The notes under the pieces are model-generated. The model had not been told where the DNA came from. It ran no database searches and worked only from the letters and a program-made list of their open reading frames with translations. Position numbers and translations under genes: made by a program. A stretch of DNA of 64,000 nt from NCBI RefSeq assembly GCF_019966595.1, contig NZ_JAINFJ010000001.1, positions 496,001 through 560,000 on the forward strand, given 5' to 3'. This document shows positions 34,630-43,551 of this stretch, piece by piece. Numbering within the stretch: position 1 is the stretch's first letter; each line of letters starts with the position of its first letter. Source of the DNA: Oricola indica (GTDB lineage Bacteria > Pseudomonadota > Alphaproteobacteria > Rhizobiales > Rhizobiaceae).

Positions 34630-35341
34630 GGCGCTTCCCCTCGATCTCGTAGCCGATCAGGCCCTTGTCGAATTCGCGTTCACCGATCGGCGTCACGAAG
34701 CCGACCCGCTTGCGGATGATGCAGCCGACCGGGCAGACCTCGTCCGACATCGCGTGATCGGCGGCATCCGCATCCGTATGGGCGAGATCTTCGCCATTGA
34801 CCGCGACGCGGCGGTGAATGCCGCGCCCGACATAGCCGAACACGCCCTTGCCATCGACGTCCTTCGAAGCCCGGATGCACCGTCCGCAGCTGATGCAGCG
34901 ATTGGTGTCGAGCGCGATATCGGGGTGCGACGCATCGACGGCGCGGCAGGGTTCCAGATAGGGAAACCGCGTCGGGTCGACCATCTCCAGCCGGTAGGCC
35001 ATGGCCTGCAACTCGCAATTGCCGCTGGCTTCGCAGATCGGGCAGAGATGATTGCCTTCGTGAAACAGCATCTCCACCAGATCGCGCCGCATTTTGTTCA
35101 CATGCGTGTTTTCGTTTTCGACCGCGATTCCGGCCGCGGCGGGCTGCGTGCAGGCGGCGACGCTGCGCCCGTTCGCCTTGACCGTACAGACCCGGCAGCC
35201 GCCCTGATGGCGCAATCCCTCGTGGTCGCACAGGCGCGGAATGTAGATGCCCGCCTCGTCGGCAGCCTCCATGATCGTCTGGCCGGGCTTCGCCGTGATT
35301 TCGACGCCGTCGATCGTGAATGTGATGTCCTGATCGCTCAC
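34622..35341 (-). CDS. hoxU: Hydrogenase diaphorase Fe-S subunit HoxU
   Basis: 239 residues. It has an N-terminal [2Fe-2S] domain (CDHEGLRHQGGCRVC and VAAC), a His-Cys3 cluster (HEGNHLCPICEASGNC) and [4Fe-4S] ligands (CISCGRC, CPVGC), the NuoG-N-like layout of HoxU. It carries electrons between HoxF and HoxYH. GTG 35341 overlaps the hoxF stop as GTGA and gives the usual length. Confidence 0.95.
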   Translation of the reverse strand: MSDQDITFTIDGVEITAKPGQTIMEAADEAGIYIPRLCDHEGLRHQGGCRVCTVKANGRSVAACTQPAAAGIAVENENTHVNKMRRDLVEMLFHEGNHLCPICEASGNCELQAMAYRLEMVDPTRFPYLEPCRAVDASHPDIALDTNRCISCGRCIRASKDVDGKGVFGYVGRGIHRRVAVNGEDLAHTDADAADHAMSDEVCPVGCIIRKRVGFVTPIGEREFDKGLIGYEIEGKRRG

Positions 35342-37215
35342 TTCGAAAAATCCCTGTCGTAGATGTAGGAGCGGCGCTTCGCCAGTTTGCGCGCGCCTTC
35401 GATGGCCGACTGGATATCGAATGTCGCCCGGATCCGGTCCTTCGACGGTTTGACCATCGCGGAATAGACGAGGGGAAAGTTTTCGAGCGTGGTCAGGATC
35501 GGGTTGGGCGAAGTCATGCCGAGCCCACAGCGGCTGGTCTCGATGATCGTGCCCGACAGGTCCTTGAGGTAATCGATGTCCTCCGGATTGGCGAGGCCCT
35601 TGCGGAACTTGCCGATCGCCTTTTGCAGGAACACGTTGCCGACCCGGCACGGCGTGCAGTAGCCGCAGCTCTCATGTACGAAAAAGGACATGTAGTATTC
35701 GACGATCTCCAGCACGTTCCGCTCGCCGGAAAAGACGATCACCGCCCCGCCGGTCGCAAGGTCGTCGAAGGTCAGCCGGCGATGGAAGCTGTCGCGGGCG
35801 ATCATGGTTCCGGACGGCCCGCCGACCTGCACCGCCGCCGCGTCTTCGCCGCCGACCATCTCCAGCAATTCGCGAACCTCGAGACCGTAAGGCAATTCGT
35901 AGATGCCTGGATTGAGGCAATCGCCGGACACGCTGAAAAGCTTGGTACCGTGGCTGCCCTCCTCGCCCATGTCGAAGAACCATTGCGCGCCGCGATCGAG
36001 AATCCGGGCCGCATGGCAGAAGGTCTCGACATTGTTGACGACGGTCGGAAAGCCGAGATAGCCGCGATTGACAGGGAAAGGCGGCCGCGTCTTCGGTTCG
36101 CCGGGCAGCCCCTCGCATGAACTGATCAGCGCGCCTTCCTCGCCGCATATATAGGCCCCCGCGCCCATCTGGACGCGCAGGTCGAAATCGAACCCGTCGA
36201 TGCCGAGGATATTCGCGCCCAGCAGACCGCGCGCACGGCGATCCGCGAGGACCTCTTCGATCAGTTCGCGCAGATAGACATATTCGCCGCGGAGATAGAT
36301 GATCCCCTCGCGCGCGCCGACGGCCCGTGCGGCGATGGTCATGCCCTCGACCAGCAGATGCGGCCGCTCGGTCAGCAGGACACGATCCTTGAAGGTTCCG
36401 GGCTCGCCCTCGTCCGCATTGCACAGGACGTAGCGCTTCTCCGCCGGTTCGCTCGCCGCGAAGCGCCATTTGCGCCCCGTCGTGAAGCCGGCCCCGCCGC
36501 AGCCGCGCAAGCCGCTTGCCTCGATCGTGTCGATGATCTGCGCCGGCGCCATGTCGAGCGCCTTTTTCAGTCCGGCGCTGTCGGGCACGGGACCAAGCAG
36601 AACAGCGCCCGCATGGCGAATATTATTCTCCACCTGCTCTGTTGCCCGCGCATGCGGCGTCAATTCGGAAAAACGCTCCGAGACGATCTCTTCCGGCGGC
36701 GTGCCGGCCTTGAGCGCCTGCGCCCATTGCCGGGCGCGCTCGGGGGTCAGGCTCGTCACCACGACGTCGTTGACCATCGCGGCCGGAGCCTGGTCGCACA
36801 GGCCGATACAGGGCGTGTATTCCAGCGAGAACGCACCGTCGCCGGAGGTCTCGCCCATCCCGATGCCCAGTTCCTGCTCGAAAATACCCGCGACCTCGGC
36901 AAGCCCGGCAAAGCGGTCGACAATGTCGTCGCACAGCCTGATCGTCACGCGGCCTTTCGGCGTTTGCGACAGGAACGAATAGAAGCTCGCCACGCCCTCG
37001 ACCTCGATCCTCGAGAGACCGGTCTGGCGGGCGACGGTCTCCATCACCTTCGGCGAAATCCAGCGAAACCGGTCCTGCACCTCGCGCAGGATATCGAGCA
37101 TGCGATGCCGGTCATTGGCGTAGGTTTCGCAGATCGCGACGATCTGTTCTTCCGGTATCGACGGGACGGAAACGGTCGGGCCGGCCGGGTCGCCTGATTG
37201 AGCGGCTGTGGACAT
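35338..37215 (-). CDS. hoxF: Hydrogenase diaphorase NAD/FMN subunit HoxF
   Basis: 625 residues. The N-terminal ~170 residues are NuoE/HoxE-like. The rest is NuoF-like with the NAD/FMN loop GLRGCGGAGFTTGRKW, CNADEGEPGTFKDR, GAGAYICGEE and [4Fe-4S] ligands ESCGYCTPC plus SRCGLG. In the NuoE part the first cysteine pair reads C-DDIV-D, so one expected cysteine is aspartate, while CIGLC is intact. ATG 37215 has GGAGATAG upstream. It is the first gene of the hox operon and has an FNR-like box 250 bp upstream. Confidence 0.95.
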   Translation of the reverse strand: MSTAAQSGDPAGPTVSVPSIPEEQIVAICETYANDRHRMLDILREVQDRFRWISPKVMETVARQTGLSRIEVEGVASFYSFLSQTPKGRVTIRLCDDIVDRFAGLAEVAGIFEQELGIGMGETSGDGAFSLEYTPCIGLCDQAPAAMVNDVVVTSLTPERARQWAQALKAGTPPEEIVSERFSELTPHARATEQVENNIRHAGAVLLGPVPDSAGLKKALDMAPAQIIDTIEASGLRGCGGAGFTTGRKWRFAASEPAEKRYVLCNADEGEPGTFKDRVLLTERPHLLVEGMTIAARAVGAREGIIYLRGEYVYLRELIEEVLADRRARGLLGANILGIDGFDFDLRVQMGAGAYICGEEGALISSCEGLPGEPKTRPPFPVNRGYLGFPTVVNNVETFCHAARILDRGAQWFFDMGEEGSHGTKLFSVSGDCLNPGIYELPYGLEVRELLEMVGGEDAAAVQVGGPSGTMIARDSFHRRLTFDDLATGGAVIVFSGERNVLEIVEYYMSFFVHESCGYCTPCRVGNVFLQKAIGKFRKGLANPEDIDYLKDLSGTIIETSRCGLGMTSPNPILTTLENFPLVYSAMVKPSKDRIRATFDIQSAIEGARKLAKRRSYIYDRDFSK

Positions 37216-37466
37216 GCTATCTCCGCTGCTCGGCTCGCAAGCATTCGGCACATGTCAGGTCAATGAGCCGTGCCGGTCCATCCAAGATGAAACTGGCCAC
37301 TTTGCTCGCTGACATGATCGGCTTACTCGCTGAAAATGGCTGGATCGATGGTGCGGTACTGGGCACAGTTCACACCGTTATCGGAAATACTTCAAGCCTC
37401 GACGGAAACAATTGCCTCCGCCGGGTGACTCACGGCGGATGCTATCGCGGGGATGGAAAGCACGTA

Positions 37467-37480
37467 TTGATATGCGTCAA
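37467..37480. promoter_or_regulatory. FNR/FixK-type box upstream of hoxF
   Basis: TTGATATGCGTCAA is a perfect match to TTGAY-N4-RTCAA. It lies in the 284-bp gap between fdsD and hoxF, about 250 bp before the hoxF start. It partly overlaps a second palindrome (ATGCGTC-AATCC-GACGCAT, 37472-37490) that may be an end-of-fds hairpin. Confidence 0.55.
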
Positions 37481-37499
37481 TCCGACGCATCAGCCTTGG

Positions 37500-37724
37500 T
37501 CAGGCGCTTTGCGTGACCGGCCGGATCTTGTCCCTGGCCTCGATCACCAGCGCGTCGAGTCCCTCGCCGCCCTGGGCATAAAGGTCGAACAATTGCGCGC
37601 GCATGCGCGGTTCCCAAAAGTTGTTGATATGGTCTGCGACGCCCGCCACGCCTTCGTCATGCGGCTTCGACCGGAAGAAGGTGGCGATCTGGTTGGCCAT
37701 GCGGACGAGCTTGTCAGGCGACAT
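37500..37724 (-). CDS. fdsD: Formate dehydrogenase delta subunit FdsD
   Basis: 74 residues beginning MSPDKLVRMANQIATFF, with GVADHINNFWEPRMRAQLF, the conserved body of the small FdsD protein. It is required for maturation or stability of the Fds complex. It overlaps fdhD by 11 bases and is the last gene of the operon. Confidence 0.92.
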   Translation of the reverse strand: MSPDKLVRMANQIATFFRSKPHDEGVAGVADHINNFWEPRMRAQLFDLYAQGGEGLDALVIEARDKIRPVTQSA

Positions 37725-38535
37725 CGGCGATTTCTCCGTTGGTGATACGCGACGGATGCGTGAAGATCTCGTGGTCCTCGCCGCGCACAATGGCGACGAG
37801 CGTGACATTCGATTGCTCGGCCGTACGCACAGCGAGCGCCGTCGGCGCGGATATCGCGAGCACGATCGGTGACCCGATCGCGACGGTTTTCTGGATCATC
37901 TCCACAGAGACGCGGCTGGTCAGAAGCACCGCGCCCTGCCCGCCATCGATACCGTTGCGCGCCAGAGCGCCGGCCAGCTTGTCCAACGCATTGTGCCGCC
38001 CGACATCCTCGCGTGCGACCGCAAGACCGGTCCGCGGGCTCCAGAAACCGGCCGCATGGACCGCGCCGGTCTCGGCGTTCATGGCCTGGACCTTCGTCAA
38101 TGCCGCCATCGCGCCGGCAATATCGGCTGCGGCGAGCGTGAAGTCGCTCGTGACGACGCCGCGCGGCTTTACCGCTTCCTCGATGCTTTCGACCCCGCAC
38201 AGCCCGCATCCGACGGGACCCGCCATTGCGCGTCGGCGTTTCGCCAGGCGTTCACCGATTTCCTCGGTCACGCGGATCTGCAGGTCTATGCCGTCATCGG
38301 ATTCAACGGCCTCGATCGTCTCGATATCGGCGGGCGTCGCGACGATCTCCTCGTTGAGAGAAAAGCCGACAGCGAAATCTTCAAGGTCCGATGGGGTCGC
38401 CATCATCACGGCTTGCGTCACGCCATTGTAACTGAGTGCCACCGGCGTTTCCTCCGCCAGCATGCGCGGGCCGGACCCGGCGCGCCCCGCGCGCCGGAAT
38501 TGCCGTTCGAAGGATCGCAGGGAACGAATCGGCAT
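37714..38535 (-). CDS. fdhD: Formate dehydrogenase accessory sulfurtransferase FdhD (FdsC)
   Basis: 273 residues. It has LAEETPVALSYNG, VGFSLNEEIV, the catalytic cysteine loop CGLCGVESI and DVGRHNALDKLAGAL. FdhD/FdsC passes sulfur to the molybdenum cofactor and binds bis-MGD before insertion in FdsA. It sits three bases after fdsA, as in the classic fdsGBACD order. Confidence 0.94.
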   Translation of the reverse strand: MPIRSLRSFERQFRRAGRAGSGPRMLAEETPVALSYNGVTQAVMMATPSDLEDFAVGFSLNEEIVATPADIETIEAVESDDGIDLQIRVTEEIGERLAKRRRAMAGPVGCGLCGVESIEEAVKPRGVVTSDFTLAAADIAGAMAALTKVQAMNAETGAVHAAGFWSPRTGLAVAREDVGRHNALDKLAGALARNGIDGGQGAVLLTSRVSVEMIQKTVAIGSPIVLAISAPTALAVRTAEQSNVTLVAIVRGEDHEIFTHPSRITNGEIADVA

Positions 38536-38538
38536 CGC

Positions 38539-41415
38539 CTACTCGGCCGGCTCCGCATGGACGATGCGCCGCGCCTGCTTTGCCTGCTCCTCGTATTCGA
38601 CCTGCCACTCCGTTGGCCCATTGGAAGGCGTCACCTGCACAGCAGTCACCTTGTATTCCGGGCAATTGGTCGCCCAATCCGAATAGTCGGTTGTGATGAC
38701 GTTGGCCTGCGTGCCCGGATGGTGGAACGTCGTGTAGACGACACCCGGCGCGACGCGATCGGTGATCAGCGCGCGAAGCGAGGTCTCCCCCGCCCGGCTG
38801 GCGAGCCGCACATAGTCGCCGTCGCGGATGCCGCGCTGTTCGGCGTCATGCGGGTGGATTTCGAGCCGGTCCTCGTCATGCCAGACGCTGTTCGGCGTGC
38901 GCCGCGTCTGCGCGCCGACATTGTATTGCGACAGGATGCGGCCCGTGGTCAGCAACAACGGGAAACGCGGGCCGGTGCGTTCGTCCGTCGCCACATATTC
39001 GGTGACGATGAACTTGCCCTTGCCGCGCACGAAGCCGTCGACATGCATGACCGGCGAGCCTTCGGGGTTGGCGTCGTTGCAGGGCCACTGCACCGAGCCC
39101 TTTTCCTCCAGCAAGTCGTAGGTGACGTTGGCGAAGCTCGGCGTCGTCGCCGCGATCTCTTCCATCACCTGGCTCGGATGGGTGTAGGTCCAGTTCGCGC
39201 CCATCGCGTTTGCGAGAAGCTGCGTGACCTCCCAGTCGGCATAGCCGTTCTTCGGGCTCATCACCTTGCGGACGCGGTTGATGCGCCGCTCCGCATTGGT
39301 GAACGTGCCGTCCTTCTCCAGGAAGGTCGATCCCGGCAGGAAGACATGCGCGTAGTTGGCGGTCTCGTTGAGGAAGAGGTCGTGAACGATCACGCATTCC
39401 ATCGCTGCGAGGCCGGCGGCGACATGGTGTGTGTCCGGATCGGACTGGAGAATGTCCTCGCCCTGGATGTAGATGCCCTTGAACGTGCCATCGACGGCCG
39501 CGTCGAGCATGTTCGGAATGCGCAGGCCCGGCTCCGGGTCGATCTCCACGCCCCACAGGCTCTCGAAGATTTCGCGGACTTCCGGCAGCTTCACATGGCG
39601 ATAGCCTGGCAGTTCGTGCGGGAAGGAACCCATGTCGCAGGAGCCCTGCACGTTGTTCTGGCCGCGCAACGGGTTCACGCCGACGCCCGGCCGGCCGATA
39701 TTGCCGGTGAGCATGGCGAGATTGGCGATCGCCATCACCGTGGTCGAGCCCTGGCTGTGCTCGGTCACGCCCAGGCCGTAATAGATCGCGCCATTGCCGC
39801 CGGTTGCGAACAGCCGCGCTGCGGCGCGCAGTTCCCCGGCCGGAACGCCGGTATAGGCTTCGGTCGCTTCCGGCGAGTGCTTCTCGTCGGAGACGAATTC
39901 GGCATAGTCCTGGAACTCGTCCCAGTCGCAGCGCTCGCGGATAAACGCCTCGTCCATCAGCCCTTCGGTGACGATCACATGCGACAGAGCGGTCATGACA
40001 GCGACATTCGTGCCGGGCTTAAGCGGCAGGTGATGCGATGCCGCGACATGCGGCGTGCGCACGAGGTCGATACGGCGCGGGTCGATGACGATCAGCTTCG
40101 CGCCCTCGCGCAGGCGCTTCTTCAGACGGCTGCCGAAGACCGGATGGCCGTCCGTCGGGTTCGCGCCGACGACGATGACGACATCGGTATGCTCGACCGA
40201 GTCGAAGTCCTGCGTGCCGGCCGAGGTTCCGAAAGCCTGGCCGAGGCCGTAGCCGGTCGGCGAATGGCAGACGCGGGCGCAGGTGTCGGTGTTGTTGTTG
40301 CCGAAGACCGCACGCGTCAGCTTCTGGACGAGAAAGGTCTCCTCGTTCGTGCAGCGCGACGAGGTGATCACGCCGATGGAATTCTTTCCGTAGTCTTTTT
40401 GCAGGCTTTTCAGCTTGTTGGCCGTAAAGCTCAATGCTTCTTCCCAGGACACCTCGCGCCACGGCTCGTCGATGGTCTCGCGGATCATCGGGTTGAGGAT
40501 GCGGTCCTTGTGATTGGCGTAGCCCCAGGCGAAACGGCCCTTGACGCAGCTGTGGCCACGGTTCGCCTTTCCGTCCTTGTAGGGCACCATGCGCACCAGT
40601 TCCTCGCCGCGCATTTCCGCCTTGAACGAGCAGCCGACGCCGCAATATGCGCAGGTCGTGACGACCGAATGCTCCGGCTGGCCGATCTCGATGACGGACT
40701 TCTCGGTCAGCGTCGCGGTCGGGCAGGCCTGCACACAAGCGCCGCAGGAGACGCATTCCGACGACAGGAAATCCTCATGCATCCCCGGCGACACACGGCT
40801 GTCGAAGCCCCTGCCCTCGATGGTCAGAGCAAAGGTGCCCTGCACTTCCTCGCAGGCGCGCACGCAGCGCGAGCAGACGATGCATTTCGACGGATCATAG
40901 GTGAAATACGGGTTCGACTCGTCCTTCGGCATCCAGCGCATGTTGGGCTGGTCGCCATTGCGGGTCTGAACGTGATTATCGCCCTCATAGCCGTAGCGCA
41001 CGTCGCGCAGGCCGACCGCGCCGGCCATGTCCTGCAATTCACAGTCGCCATTGGCGGCACAGGTCAGGCAGTCGAGCGGGTGATCTGAGATATAGAGCTC
41101 CATCACGCCGCGCCGCAGGCCCTTCAACTGCTCGGTCTGGGTATGGACGACCATGCCGTCGGCAACCGGCGTCGTGCAGGACGAAGGCGTGCCGCGCCGT
41201 CCCTCGATCTCGACAAGACACATGCGGCACGAGCCGAACGCATCGACCATGTCGGTGGCGCAGAGTTTCGGGATCTGGATACCCGCCTCCATCGAGGCGC
41301 GCATGACGGAGGTGCCTTCGGGCACCGTCACCTCGAAACCGTCGACCGTCAGCGTGACGGTTTTTTCGGTTCGGGAAGCGGGTGTGCCGAAATCGGTCTC
41401 TTGGATCAGGCGCAT
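38539..41415 (-). CDS. fdsA: NAD-dependent formate dehydrogenase alpha (molybdenum) subunit
   Basis: 958 residues. In order: [2Fe-2S] (LCATDMVDAFGSCRMC), His-Cys3 (HPLDCLTCAANGDC), two [4Fe-4S] (CIVCSRCVRAC; CVSCGACVQAC), the catalytic-domain cluster (CAYCGVGC) and active-site cysteine in CARVCHSPTG near residue 385, so the protein is not selenium-dependent. It oxidises formate to CO2 and passes electrons to FdsB/FdsG. In this window it is the natural sink for C1 units from the demethylation systems. Confidence 0.97.
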   Translation of the reverse strand: MRLIQETDFGTPASRTEKTVTLTVDGFEVTVPEGTSVMRASMEAGIQIPKLCATDMVDAFGSCRMCLVEIEGRRGTPSSCTTPVADGMVVHTQTEQLKGLRRGVMELYISDHPLDCLTCAANGDCELQDMAGAVGLRDVRYGYEGDNHVQTRNGDQPNMRWMPKDESNPYFTYDPSKCIVCSRCVRACEEVQGTFALTIEGRGFDSRVSPGMHEDFLSSECVSCGACVQACPTATLTEKSVIEIGQPEHSVVTTCAYCGVGCSFKAEMRGEELVRMVPYKDGKANRGHSCVKGRFAWGYANHKDRILNPMIRETIDEPWREVSWEEALSFTANKLKSLQKDYGKNSIGVITSSRCTNEETFLVQKLTRAVFGNNNTDTCARVCHSPTGYGLGQAFGTSAGTQDFDSVEHTDVVIVVGANPTDGHPVFGSRLKKRLREGAKLIVIDPRRIDLVRTPHVAASHHLPLKPGTNVAVMTALSHVIVTEGLMDEAFIRERCDWDEFQDYAEFVSDEKHSPEATEAYTGVPAGELRAAARLFATGGNGAIYYGLGVTEHSQGSTTVMAIANLAMLTGNIGRPGVGVNPLRGQNNVQGSCDMGSFPHELPGYRHVKLPEVREIFESLWGVEIDPEPGLRIPNMLDAAVDGTFKGIYIQGEDILQSDPDTHHVAAGLAAMECVIVHDLFLNETANYAHVFLPGSTFLEKDGTFTNAERRINRVRKVMSPKNGYADWEVTQLLANAMGANWTYTHPSQVMEEIAATTPSFANVTYDLLEEKGSVQWPCNDANPEGSPVMHVDGFVRGKGKFIVTEYVATDERTGPRFPLLLTTGRILSQYNVGAQTRRTPNSVWHDEDRLEIHPHDAEQRGIRDGDYVRLASRAGETSLRALITDRVAPGVVYTTFHHPGTQANVITTDYSDWATNCPEYKVTAVQVTPSNGPTEWQVEYEEQAKQARRIVHAEPAE

Positions 41416-41419
41416 GGTC

Positions 41420-42976
41420 TCACTCCGCGGCTTGCAGGAAAGGGTTCTTGCGGAAATCGTCCGGGAAATGCGTCAGCGCGCTCATCACCGGATAGGGCGT
41501 GAAGCCGCCGAGCGCGCAGAGCGACCCGAACTTCATCGTGTTGCAGAGGTCCTCGACCAGCGCGATGTTCTTCTCCGGCTCGATGCCCTGCATGATCTTT
41601 TCGACGGTCTCCGCCCCGCGCACCGCGCCGATGCGGCATGGCGTGCACTTGCCGCAGCTCTCGATGGCGCAGAACTCGAAGGCGAAACGCGCCTGTTTCA
41701 TCATGTCGGCGGTGTCGTCGAAGACGGTGATGCCGGCATGGCCGATTAGCCCGTCCTTTCCCGCGAACGCCTCGTAGTCGAACGGCGTGTCGAACATCTC
41801 GCGCGGAAAATAAGCGCCGAGCGGTCCGCCCACCTGCACCGCCTTGACCGGACGACCGGTCGCCGTGCCGCCGCCGATCACGTCGACGATTTCGCCAAGC
41901 GTCAGGCCGAAGGCCGTTTCGTAGAGCCCGCCATGCTTCACATTGCCGGCGATCTGGATCGGGATCGTGCCGCGCGACCGACCCATGCCGAAATCGCGAT
42001 AATATTCCGCGCCCTTGTCGAGAATGACCGGCACAGAAGCGAGCGAAATGACATTGTTGACGACTGTCGGTCGCGCCATGAACCCTTCATGGGCGGGCAG
42101 CGGTGGCTTGGCGCGCACCACGCCGCGCTTGCCTTCCAGCGAATTGAGAAGCGAGGTCTCCTCGCCGCAGACATAAGCGCCCGCACCGACCCGCACCTCG
42201 ATATCGAACGCCTTGCCGGAACCGAGTACCGACACACCGAGCACGCCCTTTTCGCGGGCGATCCCGATCGCGGAATTCATGATGCGGATCGCATCCGGAT
42301 ATTCCGAGCGCAGATAGATGTAGCCCTTGGTCGCCGCCGTCGCGAGGCCGGCAATCGCCATGCCCTCGATCAACACGAAAGGATCGCCCTCCATGATCAT
42401 CCGGTCGGCGAAGGTCCCGCTGTCGCCCTCGTCGGCATTGCAGACGATGTATTTCTGAGGACCGGCTGCATCGAGCACGGTCTTCCACTTGATGCCGGTC
42501 GGGAACCCTGCCCCGCCACGTCCGCGCAGGCCGGAGTCGGTGACCGTCTGCACGATGTCGGAGGCGGTCATGGCGACGGCCTTGTGCAGGCCCGTCAGCC
42601 CGCCATGCGCTTCATAGTCTTCCAGCGAAAGCGGATCGACGATGCCGCACCGCGCGAAGGTCAGGCGCGTCTGGTTTTTCAGGAACGGAATCTCGCCCGG
42701 ATCGCCGAGCGAAAGGGCATGATCGTCGCCGGAAAGGAAATCCGCGTCGAACAGCGATGCGACGTCACCCGCCGCGACCGGTCCGTAGGCCATGCGTCCC
42801 GCGTCGGTCGCGACCTCGACCATCGGCTCAAGCCAATAAAGCCCGCGCGACCCGTTGCGCACGATGGCGATTTCGGCGCCGCGTTTGGTGGCTTCATCCG
42901 CAAGGGCTTGTGCGACGTCGTCCGCGCCGAGCGCCAATGCGCCGGAATCGCCGGGTATGTAGACCGTGACCGTCAT
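41420..42976 (-). CDS. fdsB: NAD-dependent formate dehydrogenase beta (diaphorase) subunit
   Basis: 518 residues. An N-terminal thioredoxin-like region (~110 residues) precedes a NuoF-like core with GLRGRGGAGFPTGIKW (FMN/NAD), CNADEGDSGTFADR, GAGAYVCGEETSLL and CGKCTPC for the [4Fe-4S] cluster. It reduces NAD+ with electrons from FdsA. ATG 42976 overlaps the fdsG stop (ATGA). Confidence 0.97.
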   Translation of the reverse strand: MTVTVYIPGDSGALALGADDVAQALADEATKRGAEIAIVRNGSRGLYWLEPMVEVATDAGRMAYGPVAAGDVASLFDADFLSGDDHALSLGDPGEIPFLKNQTRLTFARCGIVDPLSLEDYEAHGGLTGLHKAVAMTASDIVQTVTDSGLRGRGGAGFPTGIKWKTVLDAAGPQKYIVCNADEGDSGTFADRMIMEGDPFVLIEGMAIAGLATAATKGYIYLRSEYPDAIRIMNSAIGIAREKGVLGVSVLGSGKAFDIEVRVGAGAYVCGEETSLLNSLEGKRGVVRAKPPLPAHEGFMARPTVVNNVISLASVPVILDKGAEYYRDFGMGRSRGTIPIQIAGNVKHGGLYETAFGLTLGEIVDVIGGGTATGRPVKAVQVGGPLGAYFPREMFDTPFDYEAFAGKDGLIGHAGITVFDDTADMMKQARFAFEFCAIESCGKCTPCRIGAVRGAETVEKIMQGIEPEKNIALVEDLCNTMKFGSLCALGGFTPYPVMSALTHFPDDFRKNPFLQAAE

Positions 42977-43452
42977 GATCTCACCTCGGAGGAGATAGCG
43001 TCGATGCGCGCTTCGTCGACCCGGCCGACAACCTTGCCGTCAACCATCGCCGCCGGCGCGCAGGCGCACAGACCGAGGCAGTAGACGGCTTCGAGCGTCA
43101 CCGAGCCGTCCGGCGCGGTCTGTCCGAAATCCACCTTGAAGCGGCCCTTCGCGTGTTCCGCGATGCGGTCACCGCCCATCGATTGGCAGGCTTCCGCCCG
43201 GCAGATTTTCACCGTGTGGCGGCCGGCAGGCTGCTCCCGGAAATCGTGATAGAAGCTCATCACGCCATGCACCTCGGCACGGCTAAGATTGAGCTTCTTC
43301 GCGATGACCGGCAATGCGTCCTGCGGGACGCACCCGAACTCCTCCTGCACCGCATGCAGGATCGGAAGCAAAGGTCCTTCGAGATCAACAAGTTCGTCGA
43401 CGATCGCCGCAACGCGATCGCCGCTGAAGTCGGGCGACAGGTTCGATACCAT
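42973..43452 (-). CDS. fdsG: NAD-dependent formate dehydrogenase gamma subunit
   Basis: 159 residues, NuoE-like, with the complete [2Fe-2S] ligand set C-x4-C (KICRAEACQ) and C-x3-C (YCLGLCACAP). ATG 43452 has GGAGGA six bases upstream, which decides the start. It is the first gene of the fds operon. Confidence 0.96.
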   Translation of the reverse strand: MVSNLSPDFSGDRVAAIVDELVDLEGPLLPILHAVQEEFGCVPQDALPVIAKKLNLSRAEVHGVMSFYHDFREQPAGRHTVKICRAEACQSMGGDRIAEHAKGRFKVDFGQTAPDGSVTLEAVYCLGLCACAPAAMVDGKVVGRVDEARIDAISSEVRS

Positions 43453-43530
43453 GTCGTTCCTCCGATAGTGGCCGCTGGACGCCAGAATGGCAGAAATCCC
43501 CATTCGGGATCAATAATGGATTTCCGTCGC

Positions 43531-43551
43531 TTGATAGGAGTTTTCTATTAA
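43531..43551. promoter_or_regulatory. Palindrome ahead of fdsG, candidate LysR site
   Basis: TTGATAG (43531-43537) and CTATTAA (43545-43551) form an inverted repeat with ATAG-N7-CTAT at its core, the spacing used by many LysR-type regulators. It lies 79 bp upstream of fdsG and overlaps the stop of the lysR gene. Confidence 0.45.

Noticed and set aside
37472-37490. Palindrome ATGCGTC-AATCC-GACGCAT after fdsD
   Set aside because: Could be an fds terminator stem, but no T-run on either strand and it overlaps the FNR-like box; left as a comment there.
37263-37745. A + strand frame starting in the fds-hox gap
   Set aside because: Its first half is in the intergenic region, but the second half is antisense to fdsD; it has only a weak ribosome site and no recognisable family.
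37993-41088. A 1031-codon + strand open frame opposite fdsA and fdhD
   Set aside because: It is the antisense of genes with complete cofactor motifs in high-GC DNA; its product is Arg/Asp/His-rich without recognisable domains.
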